A stretch of 64,000 nucleotides of DNA from Zerene cesonia (lineage: Eukaryota > Arthropoda > Insecta > Lepidoptera > Pieridae): contig NC_052120.1 in the NCBI RefSeq assembly GCF_012273895.1, positions 4,650,001 through 4,714,000 on the forward strand, written 5' to 3'. A program made the translations under genes and the position numbers. Below the pieces are notes generated by a model. The model saw nothing but the letters and a program-made list of their open reading frames with translations. It searched no databases and had not been told where the DNA came from. How positions within the stretch are numbered: the stretch's first letter is position 1; each line of letters starts with the position of its first letter. Of this stretch, positions 42,101 through 54,100 are shown in pieces.

Positions 42101-45100
42101 AAATACTTAAAACAACTTACATCGTCCTCCGAGCTTCAATTCGGCACTGGCTCCTGCACTTTCTTGGTCGTTTCTGATAAAGCATTGGTACATTCCCTTG
42201 TCTTCTTTCTTGACTGACTCGATTCTGAAATTTTATACATAAGGAGATATTAAAATATATTACAAATACTATATTGACAATCTAATATCGTATTGTAGTG
42301 TATTGATTTATATATTACTGTATTGATTTTCTTTTTCTTGAAACATATTTATGCCTTATAATGCACTCAAAAACTTACAACGTTATACAATAGACAAGTT
42401 AATTTAATAGGAGTGAAGTATAACCTGATACTTTAAGAATCACCCGCGTAAGTCCGTATCCCGTAGGAATATCGGGATAAAAAGTTGCCTATATGTTATT
42501 CCAGTTGTCCAGCTGTTTACGTACCAAATTTCATTGCAATCGATTCATTAGTTTTTGCGTGAAAGAGCAACAAACACACACACACATCCTTACAAACTTT
42601 CGCATTTATAATATTAGTAGGAAGTACTACCTTAGAGTGGGGTCGTGGTGTTTCATGTCCTTGCCGTCCTTCAGCCATGTGATAGTTTTGACGGGATTTC
42701 CTTCGTATCGGCATGTGAAAACTGCGGGACGTCCAAAGTCAACGGTTTGTGTGGCCGGTTCAACTGTTGCTTTCAGCGGTGCGGTCACGGTAAGCACGGT
42801 TTCCACTGATTCACCTGAAATGCATGTTACACATATTTAATATTAAGATGAACATGAAACAAATAAATTCACAAATAAGATATTTGTTATAGCTCATTTT
42901 AAAATTAGCAAAAATGTTGTACCTAATATGTAATTTATACCATATAAATGATGTTATTCAAGCAGTAAACATCAAATTATATTTTGATAAATTCAATTCT
43001 TTTAAGTTATTTTAATTGTTTGACCATACGTATACCATTATCATAGTTAATTATACTAATAACAATTAACATACCTCCGACAGAGTTATTTACGACGCAC
43101 AAGTATTTTCCTGAGTCCTCAACCTTAGCTTCTTTGATAATCAGGGTTCCAGAAACTTGTTTTACTCTGTCATTAAGAACAACTGGTTGCTTTCTAGCCG
43201 TGCCATCGATAAACTTGTACCACCTGGAACAAAAGAGAAAGCGTTCAGGGCAATTGAAGTGCGCTAACTAAGTTTCCGACTTAGACGAGATATATAAATA
43301 AAAAACATAGACGGACCCCTACACGTGAATCAGCTTTAAATCAAAGAACAACGGAAAGCTTCGGATGAATTTACAAATGGGATTAAGCTTGTAGCTTTCT
43401 GAAGGACATGTGACGACGCAAAATTGTATAAACAGCCATGAGATTTCAAACAAAATTAGAGACACAAATCCGTTTCTAATCTAGCCATGTGTTACGGGAA
43501 GCACAAAGTAAAGATTAAAGCGTTTGAATGAAAGCAAGAACACCCTGTGACTTACCAGGAGGTGTCTACGCCGCTCAATCGTTACTTTGGCTGGGGAGGG
43601 TAAATAGGCGCGCGGCCGGCCGCGGTTCATCACGCCTTCATGTCACGAGGGCGACCTCCAGACTGCAATAACAACGGACATCAATACATTGGTGGTGATA
43701 CTACGTGATAGATGAATGCGTGAATGCCGACGGCCGGCCGATCGTACAACTATACCTCGTGGCGGGTGCCGGGTACGCTTGCACCTCGCACAGGAGCGCG
43801 AGGCCCTCCCTACCCCGCCCCACTTGCCGATTGAGCCCGTCTCCGGTCACTTTCGGCCGAGTCCTACCGGTCGGTTCTGCAATGGAAACCTACTGTAACC
43901 GTCTCTACCTAAACTCACCTAAACAGGGGGGCGGGGAAAGCGGCCACTTGACATTTTAAATACGCTACATCGTTTTGGGCCACGAGAAATACTTCCCAAC
44001 CTTCGAAGTTTTGAGCGGAATCTTTTCGAGGCGCTATTTTATTAGTAGGTTCTGGAATTATTGAATAGTTTTAGAATATAAAACGGAAACCTAAATATTT
44101 TTGTTTTGCATTTGGACAGGGCGTGGTAAAAGGTTTAACTGCGATGCACCGCGTTACATTATTTGTAAGTGAATATTTTCACTTACCGGAAAATAGGAGG
44201 AGGGTACCCGGCTACTTCACAAGTTAAATAAACAGAGCTCGCTAATGGCGCTATAAAAATTTCACCACCTTCAAATTTCCGGCTTTTGTCACCTCTGGGA
44301 GCAATTTTATTTGTTGGTTCTGTAATTTTTTAATCATGATAAATAAATGGCAACGCACCTTGACACCGGTACAGGATAGCCTTGCGCCGGACATAAGAGC
44401 GCTAACGCAGATTTTTGAGAAAAATGAACCGCTGCCTTTGGTGTTGCGGTTATACTTGGTATAGCACTCGCAATCGGCTCTGGTGGAATATATTTTGTAA
44501 TATTGAGAAATAAAATATAAATAAGTGCCTTGAACTTGCCTGAAAATTGGGACGGGATACGCTTGTGCTTGACACAACAATGCGAAACTTTGATCGACGA
44601 CTCTTATGAAAGTACTACTGCGAGAGTCCGTTGAAAAAGTGGGAGCTTTGGAGCCGACTGGTTCTGTATAAAAATTACTTTTATATTGGTATAAAAAAAA
44701 TATTTAACTTGCCTGAACATTGGGGCAGGGTAACTTTGAGCCTGACATAGAAGACCAAAGCTTTGACCGACACGCTTTCTAAATATGCTTCCCATTGATT
44801 CAGATGAAAAAGTCGGGGACTTAGCACCAACGGGCTCTACAAAATGTTTGTAACTAAATTTATTGTATCAAAAGTATGTTTTTCAACTTGCCTGAAGATT
44901 GGAACAGGGAAAGCTTGAGCTTGGCATAGGAGAGCGAAACTTTGACTTTCGTGCCTTTTCAAAGATGAAAGTGCTGATTCAGTTGAAAATGATGGAGCTT
45001 TTGAACCGACGGGCTCTGTTTGTATAAAACGTTTTTTAAACATATATTACTTAGCGTCACGTTTTAAATTATTGAGCTTTATTTAATATTATGCTTTTGT

Positions 45101-48100
45101 GACATATTTATTTATGTATACTATTGTTTTTATGTTATAGTTCGTACATTAAAAAATATATATTTTGTTGACTTGCCTGAAAATTGGTAAAGGAAATGCT
45201 TGGGCTTGGCACGTCATTGCAAAGTTTTGGTCCTTATATCGCGTCACCGCTGACGAGGTTAAATCATTTGGAAAGGTCGGTGGCTTGGAACCCACTGGTT
45301 CTGTACAAGCAAGATATCACTTTTAATCTATCAACTTACCTAAATATTGGTATAGGTGAAGCCTGAGCCTGACAGAGTAATGCAAAGCTATGTCCCGTTT
45401 CTTTTATAAATATACTGCCTTTTGAGTCGGTGGAAAATGACGGAGCTTTGGCCCCCACTGGTTCTACAAGTATTATTAAGTTGAGTGACAAATGACTATG
45501 TTAAAACCTACCTGAACATTGGTTGAGGGTACCCTTGTGCTTGGCAAAGCATGGAGCCGCCAGAAGTAGCTTCAATATTATAATTATAGGACGATGCAGA
45601 AGTAGGGAATGATGGCGCTCTGGCAGATACGGGTTCTGGATTAAACAAATTTTCTATATTATAAGAACTCACTTGAATATAGGAGGGGGGTGAGCTTGAG
45701 CTTGGCACAAAAGTACAATCGCTTGTTCAGCTACTTTTGTAAGAGTAGTGCTTTTAAATTCCATTGAAAACGACGGCGCTTTGGATCCAATAGGTTCTGT
45801 GACGAAGAAAATGAATTTGACTTAAATATTCTCTCACCTGAATAATGGGACTGGATACGCTTGGGCTTGGCATAATAGAGCAAAGTCTTGGCCTGTTTTA
45901 CGTGTTATTCCAGAAAATTGGACATCATTAGAGAATGTGGGGGATTTAAATCCAATAGGTTCTACAAATAAAATAATGATAGTTATTCACCTGAATACTG
46001 GTACGGGATAGCCTTGCGCTGGGCACAAAATGTTTAGGCTCTGACCGACCGTCCTTACATACCAAGAAAATTTATTATCAGTAGAGAAGGTCGGTGACTT
46101 TGATCCAATGGGTTCTAAAATTTGATATAACAGTCAAGAGAGTATATATACTTCTAATGAGAAGAATGATGTACCTGAATACAGGAATAGGATATCCCTG
46201 AGCCCGACATAATAATGCAAAGGTCTGTCCAATAGCTCTATTAAGAAACCATGCGAATTTATCATCACTTGAAAACGCCGGCGGCTTCGTACTTATAGGT
46301 TCTGAAATATTATCGATCTTTTAATACCTTACCTAAAAAGTGGAACGGGGAACCCTTGTGCTGGACATAATAGAGCGAAGTCCTGACTTTCAGTCATTTC
46401 ATACCAGGCTAATTTTGAACCACTTGAGAATGAAGGGCTTTTCGAGCCGATTGGTTCTAAAATAGCAAATTATTGCTTAAGGATACTATATTACTGATGT
46501 GAAATTCGAAAAAAAAATTAACTGTTTTGATTTAAGGATTATACAAGTATAACCTGCCAAAACGTTGTATGAAAAACCATGAAGTTTCCGAGTTTTCTAT
46601 TTGGCTGGTAAGTATATAATCACACTCGTTAGTCGTATATTAAACAAAATATATATTTTATTCAAGAGAATGGAGGAGATAATATTTTTCAAAAAATCAT
46701 GTCATGCTCATCAAATGCTTACCTAAATACTGGAACCGGATAAGCTTGCGCCAAGCAAAATAATGTGATGCTCGAACCCATCGCAAATTCCAGGAACTCT
46801 ATCGTTTTTATAGGGACTTTTGGTGGAGCGGAGTTTATAGGTTCTAAAAATTTACCAAGACAATAATAATTGTTACCTGGCCAGGGGAACGGGAAATGCC
46901 TGCGCAGGACATAACAATGTCACACTAGCATTAATATATGCACCAAAACCTCTAACATTATCCAGTGTAGGAAACTTTGGAGGTACTCTTCCTACGGGTT
47001 CTAGACAAGAATAAAATTTAAGCGTAAACATAGTAAATTTAATGTTTGGTATATATATTTTACCTGAATATTGGGACGGGAAAGGCTTGCGCCATACAAA
47101 GCAATGTACTAGTTTGATTTGCTGTGGTTTCCGTTATATCAATCACTTTTGTAGCTACTTTTGGAGCCGCACTGCCCATAGGTTCTATGAAAAAATAAGG
47201 TAAATATAAGTATACCTGAAAGTCGGGGCAGGAAACGCCTGAGCGGGACACAATATCGTGACGTTGTCATTTTCCTTAGCATCGAAGGCACGACTTTTGT
47301 CAGTAGTCGTAAATTTAGGTGAAACGCGACCGACTGGCTCTAAGAATAAATTACATAACTTAATACATGTAAGTAATGACAATTATTTTACCTGAATAAT
47401 GGGACTGGAAACGCCTGGGCGGGGCATATGAATGTCAGACTTGCATTGAGCGTAGCACTAAAACTTCTTGAACTGTCCACGGAAGGGAATTTAGGTGGAA
47501 CACGCCCAACCGGCTCTAAGGACATAACATAAAATAAGGTAAAATATACCTGAACAACGGAGTAGGAAATGCTTGGGCTGGGCAGAGTAACGTCACGCAT
47601 GTGTTTGATGAAAATGTGAAACTTCGTCCGGTTTCCATCGATGGAAACTTCGGTGATACTTTCCCCATTGGTTCTGTTAATGAAAACTATTCAAAATAGA
47701 CGTAGGCATCAATTGAATGTATCTTACCTAAACATTGGGGCAGGAAACGCTTGCGCCGGGCATAGTACCGCTAGACTTTGATTACTATCGAAATTGAATA
47801 GGCGACTTTTCTCTAAACTTGGAAATTTTGGGGATACTTTTCCCATTGGTTCTGAAGCAAAAAGTTGAGAAGGATGTTGATTTTTTTACATAAAACAATT
47901 GTGCATTTAATGGCTTTCAATACAATGTTTTGCGGAAAAAAAATTAAACATTATTTCACTAACTGGCTACCTGAATACTGGTACAGGGAACGCTTGTGCA
48001 GGACATTGCAATGCAAAAGACTCATTTTTCTTGACGCCGATCATAGTCCCCATCACCACAGATGCAAATTTAGGCGGCACTCTTCCAACGGGTTCTAAAG

Positions 48101-51100
48101 AGAGCAATAACAACAGAAATAAATAATATTTACCTGAATAATGGGGTAGGAAACGCTTGTGCAGGACATTGTAAAGCGTATGATTCATTTTTCTTAACTT
48201 CAAACATAGTTCCGGTTAGAACGGTCGCGAATTTAGGAGGTACACGACCAACTGGTTCTAAAATATTACAAAAAATAACAGTACCAGTACTTTTTATATT
48301 ACCTGAACACGGGGACAGGGAATGCTTGTGCTGGGCACTGCAATGAAAATGACGCATCCATTGTGGCTACGAACATCGCGCCCACTTGACTTGAAGAGAA
48401 CTTGGGTTGCACACGCCCTATAGGCTCTGAAGAACAATGCAATAAGGCAAAATTGAAAGAAACCTTACCGGTACATGGGTGCAGGAAATGCCTGTGCTGG
48501 GCATAATACTGCGAGACTCGTAAGTTCTTTGAACTGGAAACCACTGGTGGTCTGCGCACTAGCAAACTTCGGGGGCACGCGTCCCACCGGTTCTGCGCAT
48601 GTTGGGAGAAGGCGTTACCAGGACAAGACCCAAACGGATAGACACATTGGAACTTATAAACATCCTTATATCCCCTACACTCTCTAAAAGTTTTGGCTCG
48701 CATTTTTTCGAAATCAAAATTATAACGTATAAAAGGCTCGGCAGGGTACCCTATCCCAACATTCAGGCAAGGCAAGACATGGCTTTTCTATTCGAATGGA
48801 ATGTGTATAATATTTACATTACCATGAGATTTGCGTTTTTTATTTAAAAAAGGTTGTTATTTAGACTTAAGTGACCATTTGAAATCTACTTTAAATATTA
48901 AAAATTATAAACATTTCATTCCATATGGATTAATAAGTTTTTAATTTTAATAGATTATTTTGAACACTTATTTTTTATGGTATGTTATTGATCCATTAAT
49001 ATAAAATGTATTAAAAAACAATTTTTTTATTATAAAATACATGTTCAAAATATCCCGTTAAAAAGGAACAGTTAAAATGTAAAATCCTTCTAAAAATGAC
49101 ATTAGCAACTTTTTCTGTAGCAGTAATTAAAAACATAACTTGGAATTTGAACGTCATTCTTAGAAGTTCATTACTACACCATTAATTCAATGAAATATGT
49201 TTTACTTATTAATATAATGAAAAATAAAAAGAACAAAATGAAGTATGAATTAATGGCGTATTGATTGCAAAAAATAATAATAACTTACCAGTGATAACAA
49301 GACGTCCCTTGGTAGCAGATAAACGAGTTTCTCCAGTAAGCCTATGTTTTGTTCTACATTGGTATGACTTGTAACCATCCTCAGGTCCAACATCACGAAT
49401 ATGCAATTCACCAGATGGTAGGACTAAGTATTTTCCCTCTGAAATAGTTATATTCATGAAAAAATTTGCTTGATTTTCTGAATTTGCATAATTAAATTCA
49501 TTAATTTCATTTCCAACGTAACTTAAGGTTACGATTTACTTATAAATTTCATTGCATGCAGGAAGGAGGAAAATAGGAAAGGAAGGCCGTGAGGCCTATG
49601 GAGCCAAAGGAACCCGCCATAGGAACAGTACCCTACGCATTTTTTTTTATCGTTAATTGAATTTAATCCATCAGGAAAAGACAACAAATCTCAAACTTAG
49701 TACCATTCAAATTTTGTTCGCTATCAAGCTTGATCTCATCAATTTCATCTCCTTCGCTTATGATCCACGAGATGACAGTAACATACTCCGACACAAAACT
49801 AGGTATGTGACATTTTAAAATAGCTGAATTTCCTCGTAATACATATTCCTCCATTAAATTAACGGCATATGCTTGGGAAACAACTGAAACCAAAACAAAA
49901 CCTATTAGCAAGACAAACTATCTACAACCTGTTTGAACGGATAGGGACGTCAGGTAAAAATATGGAGGATGTAAGGGTTAAGGAAGCCTTGAAAATGAAT
50001 TCGACCACGGATACCTAAATTAGAAGATTGGTCTATTTTGACTTCTTGTTCGTTTTCATCTTCAGAAATTATCCAAGAAATAACGGAAACATATTCAGAT
50101 ACATAGCTAGGTATTTGGCACTTAAGGACAGCAGCGTTTCCACGCAATACATATTCTTCCCAAAATTTCACGTCATAAGCTTGAGATACGACTGGAAAAG
50201 ACAGAAGTATAAAAGCAGATAAATTATAGGTTTCGTAAAATTGGGAGAAGTAGGTTGAGGATAGGACATTAGCATGGATATATCTTAACTTCGTTACCTA
50301 AACTAGAATCGGAATCTAAATTTATATCCATTTCCTCGATTTCTCCTTCAGAAATAATCCAAGAAGTGACTGCGACATACTCAGTAACAAAACTAGGGAT
50401 ATGACATTTAAGTATGGCAGAATTGCCTCTCAAAACATTTTCTTCCCAAAGATTGACTGTATAGGACTGTGAGACGACTGAAAAATTGTTGTTTGATTTT
50501 ATTGGCGTTATAAAGCATAAAAGGAAGAAGTCTGGGCAGGAAAGTGTGTTACAAACAGCTAAGTGTAAATAAATACAAGACCCAAGTTTGCGTATCCTGT
50601 ACTATTTATTTCCTTTTCTTCTATATCTCCTTCAAATATAAGCCAAGATGATACAGTTACATATTCGGCTACAAAACTCGGAATATGACATTTAACGATA
50701 GCTGAATTACCACGTAGAACATTTTCTTCCATTAGGTTAACTGTGTAAGCTTGAGATACGACTGAAAAAGCATCAACCACGGGTTAGGGTCAGGAAAAAG
50801 GTAATAAAAAATCCTACGAAAATACCAAGATCATTAGGTCCTGCTTGGATTTCTAATTCTTCTGAGTCACCCTCAGAAATAATCCAAGACGACACACTGA
50901 CATATTCGGTAACAAAAGTTGAAATATGACATTTCAAAATTGCTGCATTGCCACGCAATACACTCTCCTCCATTAAGTTGACTGTGTATGCTTGAGTCAC
51001 GACTGCAAGTAGAATACAATGCTGTGGTAACACACATTAAAATATGCAAATTCTACAGGAAGTATAGGATGGCAGGGCATTATTATGGTAACAACACCAT

Positions 51101-54100
51101 TCTAAGTTAAATACCATCGTTAGTGACAGTATCGTCTATTTTAATCTCATATTCATCATCTCCCTCCGATATGATCCAAGACGAGACATGAACATATTCC
51201 GTGACAAAACTGGGGATAAGGCACTTGAATATTGCTGCATTACCACGCAGAACATTTTCTTCGACAAGATTAACTGTATATGCTTGAGAAACCACTGCAA
51301 TATTTTATATTTATTAATGCCTTAAATTGACTAGAGAATACGTCTCGGAACAGGATGCAAGGAAAATCGTTAACTTGAGTATTAAAATACCGTAATCTTC
51401 ATTGTTAAGAAACTCTCCACCCTCGGAATCGTGCCAAGAAACTACGTGCACATGATCCGAAACAAATGATGGAATGTGGCATTTAAAAACCGCTGCATTT
51501 CCGCGAATAACATAGATATCGTAGACTTGAGATTCGTAGAATTGATTTACAGCTGAAATTTTTAACAAAAAAGATACAATGTAATGATAATTAATCATTC
51601 AACATGGGTATATGCTTATTTGTGAGGGATTTACTATAGAGCGGATAGGAACAATTGGGAACGCGCTGACAATCTTGATTACCGTAATTGCCTTCGGAGT
51701 CATTTAATGAAAATGCAGAGAGTGACTCTTCGTCAGTCACCCATTCTACAACTTGTACATAATCCGATACAAACGACGGAATGATACATTTCATTATTGC
51801 TGAATTGCCTCTTAATACATCTTCGTCGATTACACGAGGTTCATAATTTTGATGGACGACTGTAATTGCAATTTATATGAAGAATGTTTGACTATTATTG
51901 GAAGCAATCGACAGGGATGTTGGAGTACGGAACTATTGTAAATACATTTTAATTTAATATACCGGTCACATCATCAAGATTTTCACTAGCGGTAACTGTG
52001 TCGTTGTCCATTGTCCAAGCTACAACACTAACGAAGTCAGCTACAAATGACGGCACAATGCATTTGAGAATAGCCGTGTTTCCCCTTAATACGAATTCAT
52101 CGTTAACTCTAGCCTCATACACCTGCATAACCGCTGAAGTAGAGAAAATGAAGGATTTAAGGATGAGGTACATTGTAATTTATATTTTTACCCTCATTAC
52201 TCCCCGGAAAATAAGTTCCACCATCACTGTCGGTCCACATTTCAACAAAAACAAAGTCGGACACAAAGCTTGGAACCTCACATTTCATTATTGCTGCATT
52301 ACCACGAATAACGTATTCGTTGTCCGCTTCGGCTTCGTATGGCTGCGACACAACTGATTACATATATTAGAAGAATGTTTTTTTTTAAGGGAAGAAGGGA
52401 AAGGCATCAGAGATTTAAAAAGAACTTTGCTACATGAAGATTTACCCTCTTGAGGATTTGTATTGTTTATTGTAAGAATTTGTCCATCGTCCAAAATCCA
52501 AGATTCCACAAACACAAAGTCGCTTACAAACGACGGGATCTTGCAGTGAACAATGGCAGCGTTGCCTCTAATCACGTACTCATTTTCGGCTTCAGTCACG
52601 TAATACTGTGACACCACTAAAGAATATTGATTAGGTATTGAATTAGAATGGATAGGCTCTTTAGGTGGTGGAATAGGCGTTAAATACGGAAGTTGCTTTT
52701 ATTGTATATCGAGCTATTGTTACCGAGGTCTTCGGAATGGCTAATTACTGTTCCTTCTTCGTCAATCCATGCTTCTACCTTTACAAAATCAGCAACGAAT
52801 GAGGGAATTGAACATTTTAATACTGCAGCGTTTCCACGTATTACATATTCTGTTAGAATTTCTGCTTCATAAAATTGATTTACGACTGTAATAGAATAAT
52901 TACAAAACAGTCTTAAATTTTTCATTTTATTGGACTGGTGGTTACAGGATAGGTAAAACAAGGAAGGATGAACGGAAACTAAGTACGAAAACGGAATACT
53001 ACCGATATCATCGGTTATCAGATATTCATTGCTGTCAGAATCAACCCAAGCCTCAACTTTTACGAAATCGGCGACAAATGAAGGAATATTACACTTTAAA
53101 ACAGCAGTATTTCCACGTATGACGTATTCCGAGACGACTTCTGCCTCAAAGTATTGCGTTACCACTGAAATAAGTAGTTTTATACTGAAGTGGAAAACTG
53201 ATGGTACATCGGGGAAGGTCACTGCGGGACTTTGTGGTTTTTATAAGTTTAGAATTTATTAGATTACCGTCGCCTTCTTTCGTCCCATTAATTGTAAATG
53301 AATTTTCCTGTTCATCGTGCCACGAAATAACATACACAAAGTCGGCCACAAAAGAAGGTATTGAGCATTTAAGTATGGCAGAATTCCCACGGATTACATA
53401 TTCATTGTTAACTTCTGACTCATACTCCTGCTGCACCACTGAAGACAGATTCCATTAATTGGAGAAGGAATTTTAGGAAAAAAAATAAAGGTATCGTTCA
53501 TAGAATAACCGTAGTTTTCGCCAGGGTAAAAGTCTTCCTTTTCGTCAGTGTGCCATGACAGTACTTCTATGAAATCAGCGACGAACGAAGGAACTTGGCA
53601 TTTCAATATAATACTATTCCCCATAATCACGTATTCCTTGTTTACATCAGTATCGTAGTGTTGAGAAACGACTGAGGCACGATTGTTTATTATTGAATGC
53701 AGTTATAAAAAAATATTGTTCATTATTAACTAGCTGTAGGTTCGCAATATATATTATTATTGATATTGGAATGCATTAAGAAAAATGATATATTTAAAAC
53801 TCTTGTGAATTAATAATAAAATCATTTACAGATAATTTCAGGATTATCTGTAAATTTGTATAGTCTTACAGCCATATATAATAAAGTTCCTTTTACTAGA
53901 CGCTCGTCCCGGCGCTGCCCGGATATCAAAATTCCTTTTTTATTCAAAGGGAGCATTTAATCGGGGTATCTCTTCACCCAACTCGGCTCATACCCTGTCT
54001 TTATACCAAATTTCATAAAAATCATTTCAGTAGTTTCAGCGTGATTGACGGACAAACATCCAAACAAACAAACTTTCACATTTATAATATTAGTGTGATT

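Noticed and set aside
43556..43662. A 107-nt segment with a good acceptor (ttgttattgcag) and a GTAAGT donor between 6.26 and exon 7
   Set aside because: The phase is wrong for exon 7, there is an in-frame stop soon after the acceptor, and no exon 6 motif. At most a dead or poison exon.
48593..49288. An additional exon 6 variant upstream of 6.1
   Set aside because: No open frame with the exon 6 pattern and splice sites; the exon-like similarity at 48747-48767 is in antisense orientation.
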